Assembly: GCA_037577475.1 (NCBI GenBank)
Contig: CM075195.1
Coordinates: forward strand, 28,837,899-28,901,898
Direction: 5' to 3'
Source: Chaunax sp. Z400
Lineage: Eukaryota; Chordata; Actinopteri; Lophiiformes; Chaunacidae
Length of the DNA stretch: 64,000 bases
The translations under genes and the position numbers were made by a program. A model generated the notes under the pieces. The model saw only the letters and a program-made list of their open reading frames with translations. It searched no databases and was not told where the DNA came from. Position 1 is the stretch's first letter. Every line of letters starts with the position of its first letter. Of this stretch, positions 1 to 14,500 are shown one piece after another.

Positions 1-838
1 TTCTCCTCGTGTCTGTGTGGGTTCCCTCCATGTTCTCCCCGTGTCTGTGTGGGTTCCCTCCATGTTCTCCTCGTGTCTGTGTGGGTTCTCTCCATGTTCT
101 CCCCGTGTCTGTGTGGGTTCCCTCCATGTTCTCCCCGTGTCTGTGTGGGTTCCCTCCATGTTCTCCCCGTGTCTGTGTGGGTTCTCTCCATGTTCTCCCC
201 GTGTCTGTGTGGGTTCTCTCCATGTACTCCCCGTGTCTGTGTGGGTTCCCTCCATGTTCTCCCCGTGTCTGTGTGGGTTCTCGCCATGTTCTCCCCGTGT
301 CTGTGTGGGTTCCCTCCATGTTCTCCTCGCGTCTGTGTGGGTTCCCTCCATGTTCTCCTCGCGTCTGTGTGGGTTCCCTCCATGTTCTCCCCGTGTCTGT
401 GTGGGTTCTCTAAATGTTCTCCCCGTGTCTGTGTGGGTTCCCTCCATGTTCTCCCCGTGTCTGTGTGGGTTCCCTCCATGTTCTCCCCGTGTCTGTGTGG
501 GTTCTCTCCATGTTCTCCCAGTGTCTGTGTGGGTTCTCTCCATGTTCTCCTCGTGTCTGTGTGGGTTCTCTCCATGTTCTCCCAGTGTCTGTGTGGGTTC
601 TCTCCATGTTCTCCCCGTGTCTGTGTGGGTTCTCTCCATGTTCTCCCCGTGTCTGTGTGGGTTCTCTCCATGTTCTCCCCGTGTCTGTGTGGGTTCTCTC
701 CATGTTCTCCCCGTGTCTGTGTGGGTTCCCTCCATGTTCTCCCCGTGTCTGTGTGGGTTCCCTCCATGTTCTCCCCGTGTCTGTGTTGGTTCTCTCCATG
801 TTCTCCCCGTGTCTGTGTGGGTTCTCTCCATGTTCTTC
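1..838. repeat. 32-bp minisatellite, about 26 copies
   Basis: Tandem units of 32 bp containing gtgtctgtgtgggtt and ccatgttctcc run from the window edge to about 838. Variants include ccc/tcc, cccagt for ccccgt, and single changes such as tctaaatg near 410. No unit contains a stop in the plus frames, and 32 is not a multiple of 3. All plus frames and one minus frame therefore stay open for 130-290 codons, giving 32-residue protein repeats that I regard as artefacts. The unit resembles the head of the dispersed fish repeat that follows directly at 839-1066. Confidence 0.97.
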
Positions 839-1066
839 AGCTTCCTCCCACCACTAAAAACATGTAATATAGATGAACTGGTGACTCTAAACTGACTGTA
901 GGTCTGAATGTGAGTCTGAATGGTTGTTTGTCTTTCTATGTGATGAACTGGTGACTTGTCCAGGATGAACCCTGTCTCCTGTCAAAAGTCAGCTGGGATA
1001 GGCTCCAGCCCCCCCCCCGCGACCCTACACAGGATAAGAGGTGACAGAAAACAAATGAATGAATCA
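839..1066 (+). mobile_element. Dispersed teleost repeat, tail portion
   Basis: The sequence runs from cttcctcccacca through aactggtgactctaaact, gaactggtgacttgtccagg, agctgggataggctccagc and a C-rich run to ggataagaggtgacagaaaa and an aatgaatga tail. From memory this matches a very common interspersed repeat of ray-finned fishes. Its class (LINE 3' end or non-autonomous) is not decided here. Confidence 0.6.
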
Positions 1067-2402
<1,336 letters not shown>

Positions 2403-2654
2403 GAAAAAGTACCGCAGCCATGCAGCAGCAAGAGACAGAGAGCTGGGAGACTGAAATGATGATGATGCTGATCATGATGTTGCTGCAGGATAGAAAGAAA
2501 AACATGTCTTGAAAAACAGAAAGATGACATTCCGGATAATCAGCAGGTTAGAACAGTATGTGATTGGTTAGATAACTATAAACACAATGTGATTGGTTTA
2601 AAGGCCAGAGCGAAGTGGGCATCAGCCTGTGACACATAGAGAGGCAGCCAGGTC

Positions 2655-2784
2655 ATGCACATACACACACGCACACGCACGCACACTCACACACACACGC
2701 ACTCACACGCACACACACACACACACACGCACGCACACTCACACACACACGCACACACACACACACACACGCACGCACACGCTT

Positions 2785-2852
<68 letters not shown>

Positions 2853-2878
2853 TCGCACACACACACACACACACACAC
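2655..2878. repeat. Compound (CA)n/(CG) microsatellite
   Basis: CA repeats interrupted by regular gcacgcacact and gcacacgctcg/cttg segments, so the array itself shows short internal duplications. The histidine/threonine-rich open frames across it are artefacts. Confidence 0.97.
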
Positions 2879-5800
2879 TTTAAGGTACTTTAAAGTGGAT
2901 TATGCCGTCTATGGTGTATGTGTGTTAACACATTCCTCTGCAGTTGGTCCATGCACCCTTCCCTCAAGCCAAAACAGAGGAACAGAAGCTGCATGAGCTC
3001 AAAAGAAACAGAGACAGTTCAGTGCATATATACTAACAAGCGCACACAGACAGAGCCCTATATAGAGACACTTTGGCCAGATGAGGGCAGCCTTATGTGG
3101 ACTCCAACAGATTATGAGAGGTGGATGGTTCAGGCAGCTGAATGGCCATCAGTGCTGCAGGTGGCCAAAGTAGGAGGAGTCTCTATATATGACTCTGGCA
3201 TATATGGACTGACAGACAGACACAGACAGACGGTCAAGCAGTAGGTTCAGTGCTTATCTGTTTTTCCAAAGAGCCTGTTAGACGGTAGAAAAACACCTCA
3301 TGCAGACTGAGAAGGTTTCAGTGTTACTTGCTCAGTTTGCCAGCGCTTGGTTTGTTCTCATTTTGTCTCCATGGAAAGGGTAAACTTTCGAGTATATAAT
3401 GCCCACAGTGTGAGTAGAGAGGCCTGGGGGTCAGGCCACTGCTGTGTTACTTATGTCTCTCACTCACTTTTCTTTCTCTCTCCCTCTCTCCCTGTCGGCT
3501 CTTTCAGCAGCGCTTTATGGAAAAACGGTGATGGTTAAAGTATGAAGAGGATGTCGGCGCTCGAAGGCAGAGAGGCTGCTGTGTGCAAAATAACTGCTGA
3601 TGTGAAGAAACCGCAACAAAAACACAGGGAGAAGCTGTGAGGTCTTGTTACTTAGACTTTTTAGTGCTTCTGAGAAACTTCATGCTCAATACTAGAATTA
3701 GGACGATGTAAGATTTGTGTGATCAACACTGACAAGAACAAAACTGCTTTGTCCAAGTCATTCTCATCTCTTCCCATGTTAAGAACAGAACTGTATGTAA
3801 GATTTGACCTAATAAACGATATGATAACCTGTTATAAATAGGCAGGCTGTTTGTTTATATTGCCTGAGATGCAGTTCTTTTTCCTGGCAACACAATCTCA
3901 CTTCTAGCAGTGTCACACGAACATAGTCAGGATGACTTATTCTACGGACAGCACATTGTGCTTAACATAAGTACATTCCAGAGTGTATAGCATTATTTGA
4001 AGACGATGACAGTCACATTTGATGCTAGATTGCAATTATTTTGATGTAAGAAGGTTGTGGGTTTGAACACACATGTTGGCTAGGGCTGCTCTCTGTAGTA
4101 TTTACATGTCAGGTTGTCTATCCTCTCACAGGTTCAGGTATTTATGTGCTGAGTTAATCATTTTAAGACATGAAAGCTTATGAGGACAACTCTGTTACGG
4201 CTCTGATCTAAGAAGATTTGACGAGTCACTTTTGAGTTTATTCTACTTAAGTGCTTGGAATGAGTGATCTGACACTTCATTCAACAGATTTCACACTTTT
4301 TTAAAGCCCACTTAGTTTTTCTTATTACAAGAAATCTTACCAAGGACAGTTATCTTACTGGTATGTAATCAGATATTTAGATAGCTGATTTTTGCAGTGA
4401 ACGAACTGAGGAGCAAAGACTGGATTTGAGATTTGGTCAGCACATTCTCTTCCCCTTTATCTTTCATGACCAAAGTAAACATTCATATTCATCTGACAGA
4501 TAAATGAAACTAGTCCAGTCTGAAATGAAAACAGAGTGGATCCAAAGATCAGTTCTAAGGATCTCTAAGATCCAGCACAACTCAGGTGGATGAAAGCACA
4601 ACATTTACTTATATCATTTTGATATCTCTGTTTTTCGTCTTACTTACTCTTCTGTCTTAGCCACTGATCACAGATTTAGCTGTAAACATTGGGAGGTGAT
4701 GTTGACATCTGACCTCATGCACATCATACTGTAACAGGGTACAGTGCAAAGTCTGAAGGGAGGGTCTACCTTGCAAATAAACTCTGTGGACACACAGCAG
4801 TGCAGCGGGATAGACTGGTCAGACCGTCCTGAGAACACGTAGGCATTTATCTGTATTGTGTTTGTTTGGAAATTCTTATATCAGAGGATACCATCACCTT
4901 CGGCAAGTACTTAAAGGACAAGGCCATTTGTATTGTCACCAAATCCCATAAAATGTGTGGCTCGTGGATGTGTTTTAGTCAAGCTAGCAGCATGGCCCTA
5001 TGCTTGTCAATGTCGGTCAGTCCAAAGCCAAAATAGCTCAACACATATTGACTTTGGTGGTCCCCTGACCTTTCCTCTGCCACTACCAGCAGGTTTCCAC
5101 ATGTTCAGTCAAATATCACTATCTAAAATACTGGAATGCAACAAAACTATGTTCAGACATTTATTGTCCTTATTCACAGTTTGTGGTTTTGAGTGAATTG
5201 TTTCAACAACTATGGGACAGATTGTCATGACTTTTGGTTCAGACATTCATGGTCCTCTCAGAATGAATCTGAATACTTTGGTGACTTTTCTCTATTGATA
5301 ACAGGACCATTGGTGTATTACCACCAGTCTCAGCAACATTTAGGGCTACGTAGAGAACGTTAGCATGCTAACTCTTTAAACTGAGATGGTGAATACAATA
5401 AACTGTGTGCTATCATGTTAGCATTGTTATTGTGAGCAGCTGGCATGGACAGATGCTTGTTAGAAGTACAGTTCACCCAAAAACTACAATTTATCTAGTC
5501 CACATTCCACATATTCTTAGTCCACAAAACATGTCTGCAGCTTTACAGCAAAACGCTGATGCAGCATTCTTTAACAACTGAAGAAGATGGGGACTTAATG
5601 AAAAACAATTAAAGACAGACATATATGGACTCCAGAAGCCCAAAGATTCCAATCAGATTTGAAAAGACTGTTATTTACAGAGGTTTTTTAAAATCTGAAA
5701 TCTTCAGCCAAGCCTCTAAGATACAAGTGTGCAAAGATAAGATGAAGAAAATATCATCTCTGCATGCCTCACTGTTTACCTGCCATCCAGAAGTCACGTC

Positions 5801-8366
5801 ACACATTCAGCAGAGAGCGCTCTGCTGCAGCAACAAGTGCCTCTGTCGGATCTAATGTGGCATTTTTGTTTGTTGTGTGAATGCTGAGGTATCCGTGCTA
5901 ATGCTTTTAGCTTAGGGGCTACAGAGAAAATGTCATCTTAAAAAGGTGTAAAATAACGTCTTTACAGATGCATTTGAGACTGGGGACTTGGGTTAAGCCG
6001 TACAAACTGTATGGAGTAATTTTATGTTTGTTTTCGGTTGTTTCCTCCATTTGAAACACGTGTCACAGCCTGTCACAGCGTATCACAGCGCTTTGCTGTG
6101 AAGCTCCAGAAATGTCACCAGACTTTGCGTCAGCAGAGAGGTGAGGAGATAAACTGAATTTTCATTTTTTGGTTTCTTAAATAGCTTTTGGACAACAATG
6201 GAATGTTGTGTCACAAAGGAATAAGATATGTAAGGATTCTGATACACACATAATATGTCTTGATAACACTTTTATTTTTTGTTTTTTATGGGATTTGTTA
6301 ACAATAAAAAACCCTTTACTGTAAATAAAATATGTTTTCCTATGGATGAAGTTGATTTGAATCTAAATTGTGCCTTTTGCGTAAAGCATCCTGAAAGCTA
6401 AACCAAACAGGAACACATTGACCACAGGTGGCCTCCATACAGCATGAAGTGACTCAGAGAAGCAAAGCTGAGACACATTAAATTCAGAGTTGATGCTTGC
6501 TTTTTCACATTTCCTCCTTATCCCATTTGTTTTCTAATCAGGAAGTGAACAGCTAGAGGATGACTTCAGAATAAAAGTACGTGTCATACTGCTGTTGAAC
6601 GGATTTCGACAAACAGCCTCTTTGAATTTAGAGAAAATAATTGAAAAAGCAAGCAATGCGTTATAGCAGTGGTGGGGCTGAAACCTGGTTCCATACTTTG
6701 ACTGTACATCCTTCCTTCCAAACCTTCTGAATATCACCTGTCTTTTCTCAGGCAGCCAATGTTGTAGCAATTTCCAGCTTTAAATATTGATATAATGCAT
6801 ATTTAGGATGTTGTTAAGTGATGGAGGGAAGGATGTGTTTCCAAAGTACTTTTAAAGAGCCCCAGTAACTTCCAGTGTCTGTACAGGATGATCACAACAA
6901 TGAGGTGTCAGCAGGGCCAACTAGGGCCCCACTGTATCTACACCTACAGGTGATGGAGCAACGTGGAGAGGAAGGCAGTGTTGAATGGAAGGAAGGAAGG
7001 GAGCAAGGAAGGTAAGGAGAAGCAACTGAGAATACAGATGGAGGATCACATGAAAACAGTGCAAACACACAACCACACACAAGTATACACAGGCATACAG
7101 TACACCCACTGACAGAGAAGATACACACAAGTCAGATATATCAGAAAATGCACACACACAAATACACTTCCAAACAGACACGCACAGAACTGACATAAAA
7201 AGAAATCATGAGAAAACATGAGGGGTGGATACTACTCTAAGACAGGAGGATGAAAAAAAGGGATGAGGTACAAAGTAAGGTACAAAAAAGGAGAAAAATG
7301 AAGAGTAGTCTACGGAAGGAAGCTCATCAGAGTCCTTCAGAAGAACCTTTATTTAGATCTACTAAAATCTAAATACCCCTACAAAGAAAAACTCTATTTA
7401 TGAAGAACAATAAGAACAAATTTCACTGAATATTTCTCCAAACAGGGAACCTGTAACATGTCGTTAATATAGAAGAAAGAGGAGAGAACAGTGATGGAGA
7501 GAGGGGGGAAAAAGACTGGACAGAGAGATAAATTAGGATTTTTTGGAGACATCTGGGCTGGAAATACTGTCACAAAAATAACCAGTTGATAACAATTGCA
7601 GTGCTGGACAAAAGTGAGCACAAGAAGACAAAGCAAGAGCGACAGAGTAAGAGGGAACCTTTGTTATCGGGCTTTTATACTCGAAGGTTTACAGTTTAGA
7701 GAAATGCACAATCTGTATGAAAGGTTTGGTGAAGACTATGAAATCTAATCTTGGGTATTTTCTACAGTATTATAGGATTGTTACAGTATATTCTCTTGGT
7801 CTGTAGAGAACAGAAGTGACACCATGTTTAGAGCTGGGTTCAACACAGTGACCAGGCTTGACCTCATTTACAGAGTGCAGGAGAAGCTGCCATTGGCTCT
7901 CTGACCTCAGGATGCATCCTTTTCATTATTGAAATGTATTCTTTCTGTTCCTTTAACACGAGTCACTTTTAGTCTTGATAAACATCTATTTCTATCAGGA
8001 CAAGAGAGACAGAGAGACAACAGCAAGCCAGCTCCTGTACCAACCACCACTCAACAACAATAGAAGCTCTGGACTGAGACTGGGACTGGATTTGGACCAG
8101 ACCAGATCAGACCAGGACTACACAGCCGTCAGGACTGGGTGCTGTTTGAATGGGAGACTAAGAAAAAAGAATAGAGGACACATTGCAAACACACGGGCAG
8201 CGAGCGAGAAGGAGGGGACACAACCATAGAAAGTAAAAATACTGCAGTCCACGTGCCGTGCAGCAGTGTGTGTGTCAACGAATGAGTGTAAGAGAAAGAA
8301 AGTGACTGCAAGTGTGTAAGCAGGTATACGTGTGTGTTTGTGTGTACATGCATTCGGCGGACTCAC
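2879..8366. other. Long non-coding stretch, no exon recognised
   Basis: I searched the minus strand for the last PMCA exon (conserved block FRSSLYEGLEKP and the tail ending in ETSL/ETSV) and did not find it. Only short AT-rich dispersed-repeat-like pieces (for example around 5340-5460 and 5880-5940) and purine-rich stretches (7200-7330) are visible. Confidence 0.5.
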
Positions 8367-8526
8367 TCCCGGGGGCTGGGCTGGTATTGGCTGTAGCAGT
8401 GGAGAGAGCTACGTGAGAGGGGGTAGAGATAGTGTTTACGTCGTGAAGCTGACTGAGCACGGAGGAGCGCCGTCTCACCGCTCCCTGAAATGAACCGCTT
8501 CGCTTGAACGTGCTCACTACCTCCAT
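8367..8526 (-). CDS. atp2b2: atp2b2 alternative exon at splice site C
   Basis: Acceptor tcctgcag, main donor GGGA|gtgagt at 8366; 160 bp. It encodes MEVVSTFKRSGSFQGAVRRR, SSVLSQLHD, then VNTISTPSHVALSTATANTS and PAPG. It continues the calmodulin-binding region and matches the family's site C exon (154 nt in PMCA1, 172 nt in PMCA2; all are 3n+1, as here). Including all 160 nt shifts the frame of the last exon and gives the shortened tail of the a/c type; skipping it gives the b type with a PDZ ligand. Internal GT donors sit after 87 nt (8439) and 114 nt (8412). The exon lies about 15.7 kb from the preceding one. Confidence 0.93.
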
Positions 8527-11500
8527 CTGCAGGACAGAGACAAAACAGCAGCACTCAGTGAGGGCAGGAGCGGCCGGGCTGAGTGTGCCTGTGGGCGTCT
8601 GTGGTCCCTTTACAACATTTCCTGCCACAGCACCAATGATAGCAGCAGTAGTTTAATTTTCTTTGAAGGAGAATGTGCATCAGTGAACCTCTTTAGACTC
8701 GGTATTGTCCAGCTGTTCACACCTGGCATTATAATGTGTCTCCATGTGTGTCTCTAGTGACCACTTGTGATCTCACCTCCCCACTCTATACACAAGAACT
8801 TTCACCTCTGCTGACAAAAAAGTAGTCTATATTATTTTCTGTTTACTGTATTTGTATATATGATATGTTTACCATCAATAAAATGGGATCTTATTTCATA
8901 CATTTGTTGTAAATGGTGAAATCAGCTGATGCACTTTAGACACGGAGTAGACAGGCTGGTACAGAGACGCCTCAACAAACTGACACTTTATACAAGGAAA
9001 GAAAAAACTTGATGTGTTGCATTTGATTCTGAACTTAAAAGAAGATTCCAGTGACCTATACAGCTACGTTAATGAAGTTTCTCCTGACTCAACAACTCTG
9101 AAATTTTAATATGTTTAAGGGAGTCTGGGGATGTTGCAGTTTCTAGTTCAGGGGTGAATTAGAGGAAAGTCTTCACAAACATCTAGTGCTCATCTAAGAG
9201 AGCCCAAAACAAGTCATTTAATTCCAGTGAACCAAATGGAGACCAGACTGTGTGTAATCCATTCTGTCTGTCGTTGTGGCTTCTTGTTGTTTCAGAGGAT
9301 GTCAGATGAGCAGGCGGTCCTTCAGTGTGGACCAGGACACATTAATGTTCACCCAGGTGAGAGAATGTGGCCACATGCAACCCAGACCGCCTCTGAATCT
9401 GGTCTGAGTGATGGGATCTCAAAAGTGTCCTAGATGTGTTCATATTTGTACTTATAGCTGTCAATTTGAGAAGAAGAGGAAGAGGAGGCTTAAATTATTC
9501 CATAAATTCACACAAAAGAGTTCTCCGTGTTTGACCCATGCCTGAGGCTCAGTGGGCAGCCCTTATGACACAGAGCAAACTGGGGTTCAGTATCTTGGTC
9601 AAGAACACCTTGGGGAACATTTTAATAAGTGGACGACGTCTCTATCCCAGAGTCAAAGGCACCTTGTGATCACAGGACGAATGATAATACCAGGTCTGAA
9701 CAGCTTTCTGAGTGTTACTGACAAAGACAACTATAAATGATGACTGTCCACTTTACACAAAGACAGGCACTTAGGCAGAAGGTCTGGGCTGACTGTCTAA
9801 CTGTTTAGGAGGCTGACTGTCTAACTGTTTAGGAGGCTGACTGTCTAACTGTTTAGGAGGCTGACTGTCTAACTGTTTAGGAGGCTGACTGTCTAACTGT
9901 TTAGGAGGCTGACTGTCTAACAGTGTTTAGGAGGCTGACTGTCTAACTGTTTAGGAGGCTGACTGTCTAACACTGTTTAGGAGGCTGACTGTCTAACTGT
10001 TTAGGAGGCTGACTGTCTAACTGTTTAGGAGGCTGACTGTCTAACAGTGTTTAGGAGGCTGACTGTCTAACTGTTTAGGAGGCTGACTGTCTAACAGTGT
10101 TTAGGAGGCTGACTGTCTAACAGTGTTTAGGAGGCTGACTGTCTAACTGTTTAGGAGGCTGACTGTCTAACTGTTAAGGAGGCTGACTGTCTAACTGTTT
10201 AGGAGGCTGACTGTCTAACTGTTTAGGAGGCTGACTGTCTAACTGTTTAGGAGGCTGACTGTCTAACACTGTTTAGGAGGCTGACTGTCTAACTGTTTAG
10301 GAGGCTGACTGTCTAACACTGTTTAGGAGGCTGACTGTCTAACTGTTTAGGAGGCTGACTGTCTAACACTGTTTAGGAGGCTGACTGTCTAACACTGTTT
10401 AGGAGGCTGACTGTCTAACTGTTTAGGAGGCTGACTGTCTAACAGTGTTAAGGAGGCTGACTGTCTAACTGTTTAGGAGGCTGACTGTCTAACAGTGTTA
10501 AGGAGGCTGACTGTCTAACTGTTTAGGAGGCTGACTGTCTAACACTGTTTAGGAGGCTGACTGTCTAACAGTGTTAAGGAGGCTGACTGTCTAACTGTTT
10601 AGGAGGCTGACTGTCTAACTGTTTAGGAGGCTGACTGTCTAACACTGTTTAGGAGGCTGACTGTCTAACTGTTTAGGAGGCTGACTGTCTAACAGTGTTA
10701 AGGAGGCTGACTGTCTAACTGTTTAGGAGGCTGACTGTCTAACACTGTTTAGGAGGCTGACTGTCTAACTGTTTAGGAGGCTGACTGTCTAACACTGTTT
10801 AGGAGGCTGACTGTCTAACAGTGTTAAGGAGGCTGACTGTCTAACACTGTTTAGGAGGCTGACTGTCTAACAGTGTTAAGGAGGCTGACTGTCTAACTGT
10901 TTAGGAGGCTGACTGTCTAACTGTTTAGGAGGCTGACTGTCTAACTGTTTAGGAGGCTGACTGTCTAACAGTGTTTAGGAGGCTGACTGTCTAACACTGT
11001 TTAGGAGGCTGACTGTCTAACACTGTTTAGGAGGCTGACTGTCTAACTGTTTAGGAGGCTGACTGTCTAACTGTTTAGGAGGCTGACTGTCTAACAGTGT
11101 TTAGGAGGCTGACTGTCTAACTGTTTAGGAGGCTGACTGTCTAACTGTTTAGGAGGCTGACTGTCTAACAGTGTTAAGGAGGCTGACTGTCTAACTGTTT
11201 AGGAGGCTGACTGTCTAACTGTTTAGGAGGCTGACTGTCTAACAGTGTTAAGGAGGCTGACTGTCTAACTGTTTAGGAGGCTGACTGTCTAACAGTGTTT
11301 AGGAGGCTGACTGTCTAACAGTGTTTAGGAGGCTGACTGTCTAACAATGTTTAGGAGGCTGACTGTCTAACAGTGTTTAGGAGGCTGACTGTCTAACAGT
11401 GTTTAGGAGGCTGACCGTCTAACTGTTTAGGAGGCTGACTGTCTAACTGTTTAGGAGGCTGACTGTCTAACTGTTTAGGAGGCTGACTGTCTAACAGTTT

Positions 11501-14500
11501 TTAGGAGGCTGACTGTCTAACTGTTTAGGAGGCTGACTGTCTAACACTGTTTAGGAGGCTGACTGTCTAACTGTTTAGGAGGCTGACTGTCTAACTGTTT
11601 AGGAGGCTGACTGTCTAACACTGTTTGGGAGGCTGACTGTCTAACACTGTTTAGGAGGCTGACTGTCTAACACTGTTTAGGAGGCTGACTGTCTAACACT
11701 GTTTAGGAGGCTGACTGTCTAACTGTTTAGGAGGCTGACTGTCTAACAGTGTTAAGGAGGCTGACTGTCTAACTGTTTAGGAGGCTGACTGTCCAACTGT
11801 TTAGGAGGCTGACTGTCTAACAGTGTTTAGGAGGCTGACCGTCTAACTGTTTAGGAGGCTGACTGTCTAACAGTGTTAAGGAGGCTGACTGTCTAACTGT
11901 TTAGGAGGCTGACTGTCTAACACTGTTTAGGAGGCTGACTGTCTAACACTGTTTAGGAGGCTGACTGTCTAACTGTTTAGGAGGCTGACTGTCTAACTGT
12001 TTAGGAGGCTGACTGTCTAACAGTGTTTAGGAGGCTGACTGTCTAACTGTTTAGGAGGCTGACTGTCTAACACTGTTTAGGAGGCTGACTGTCTAACACT
12101 GTTTAGGAGGCTGACTGTCTAACTGTTTAGGAGGCTGACTGTCTAACTGTTTAGGAGGCTGACTGTCTAACAGTGTTTAGGAGGCTGACTGTCTAACAGT
12201 GTTTAGGAGGCTGACTGTCTAACTGTTTAGGAGGCTGACTGTCTAACAGTGTTTAGGAGGCTGACTGTCTAACACTGTTTAGGAGGCTGACTGTCTAACT
12301 GTTTAGGAGGCTGACTGTCTAACACTGTTTGGGAGGCTGACTGTCTAAGACTGTTTAGGAGGCTGACTGTCTAACACTGTTTAGGAGGCTGACTGTCTAA
12401 CTGTTTAGGAGGCTGACTGTCTAACTGTTTAGGAGGCTGACTGTCTAACAGTGTTTGGGAGGCTGACTGTCTAAGACTGTTTAGGAGGCTGACTGTCTAA
12501 CACTGTTTAGGAGGCTGACTGTCTAACTGTTTAGGAGGCTGACTGTCTAACAGTGTTTAGGAGGCTGACTGTCTAACTGTTTAGGAGGCTGACTGTCTAA
12601 CACTGTTTAGGAGGCTGACTGTCTAACTGTTTAGGAGGCTGACTGTCTAACACTGTTTAGGAGGCTGACTGTCTAACAGTGTTAAGGAGGCTGACTGTCT
12701 AACACTGTTTAGGAGGCTGACTGTCTAACTGTTTAGGAGGCTGACTGTCTAACTGTTTAGGAGGCTGACTGTCTAACAGTGTTAAGGAGGCTGACTGTCT
12801 AACTGTTTAGGAGGCTGACTGTCTAACAGTGTTTAGGAGGCTGACTGTCTAACACTGTTTAGGAGGCTGACTGTCTAACAGTGTTTAGGAGGCTGACTGT
12901 CTAACTGTTTAGGAGGCTGACTGTCTAACACTGTTTAGGAGGCTGACTGTCTAACACTGTTTAGGAGGCTGACTGTCTAACTGTTTAGGAGGCTGACTGT
13001 CTAACAGTGTTAAGGAGGCTGACTGTCTAACTGTTTAGGAGGCTGACTGTCTAACAGTGTTTAGGAGGCTGACTGTCTAACTGTTTAGGAGGCTGACTGT
13101 CTAACAGTGTTAAGGAGGCTGACTGTCTAACTGTTTAGGAGGCTGACTGTCTAACAGTGTTTAGGAGGCTGACTGTCTAACTGTTTAGGAGGCTGACTGT
13201 CTAACACTGTTTAGGAGGCTGACTGTCTAACACTGTTTAGGAGGCTGACTGTCTAACTGTTTAGGAGGCTGACTGTCTAACAGTGTTAAGGAGGCTGACT
13301 GTCTAACTGTTTAGGAGGCTGACTGTCTAACACTGTTTAGGAGGCTGACTGTCTAACAGTGTTTAGGAGGCTGACTGTCTAACAGTGTTTAGGAGGCTGA
13401 CTGTCTAACACTGTTTAGGAGGCTGACTGTCTAACACTGTTTAGGAGGCTGACTGTCTAACACTGTTTAGGAGGCTGACTGTCTAACTGTTTAGGAGGCT
13501 GACTGTCTAACTGTTTAGGAGGCTGACTGTCTAACAGTGTTTAGGAGGCTGACTGTCTAACAGTGTTTAGGAGGCTGACTGTCTAACTGTTTAGGAGGCT
13601 GACTGTCTAACTGTTTAGGAGGCTGACTGTCTAACACTGTTTAGGAGGCTGACTGTCTAACACTGTTTAGGAGGCTGACTGTCTAACACTGTTTAGGAGG
13701 CTGACTGTCTAACACTGTTTAGGAGGCTGACTGTCTAACTGTTTAGGAGGCTGACTGTCTAACTGTTTAGGAGGCTGACTGTCTAACTGTTTAGGAGGCT
13801 GACTGTCTAACAGTGTTAAGGAGGCTGACTGTCTAACAGTGTTTAGGAGGCTGACTGTCTAACAGTGTTTAGGAGGCTGACTGTCTAACTGTTTAGGAGG
13901 CTGACTGTCTAACACTGTTTAGGAGGCTGACTGTCTAACTGTTTAGGAGGCTGACTGTCTAACAGTGTTTAGGAGGCTGACTGTCTAACAGTGTTTAGGA
14001 GACTGACTGTCTAACAGTGTTTAGGAGGCTGACTGTCTAACAGTTTAGGAGGCTGACTGTCTAACACTGTTTAGGAGGCTGACTGTCTAACAATGTTTAG
14101 GAGGCTGACTGTCTAACAGTGTTTAGGAGGCTGACTGTCTAACAGTGTTTAGGAGGCTGACCGTCTAACTGTTTAGGAGGCTGACTGTCTAACTGTTTAG
14201 GAGGCTGACTGTCTAACTGTTTAGGAGGCTGACTGTCCAACTGTTTAGGAGGCTGACTGTCTAACAGTGTTTAGGAGGCTGACTGTCTAACACTGTTTAG
14301 GAGGCTGACTGTCTAACAATGTTTAGGAGGCTGACTGTCTAACAGTGTTTAGGAGGCTGACTGTCTAACAGTGTTTAGGAGGCTGACCGTCTAACTGTTT
14401 AGGAGGCTGACTGTCTAACTGTTTAGGAGGCTGACTGTCTAACTGTTTAGGAGGCTGACTGTCTAACAGTTTTTAGGAGGCTGACTGTCTAACTGTTTAG

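Noticed and set aside
17..895. Long Cys/Val/Ser-rich open frames up to 292 codons
   Set aside because: They exist in several frames and both strands because the 32-bp unit lacks stops; a tandem-repeat artefact.
9227..9433. 68-codon plus-strand open frame as a possible small gene
   Set aside because: No known motif and no splice or promoter context; length expected by chance.
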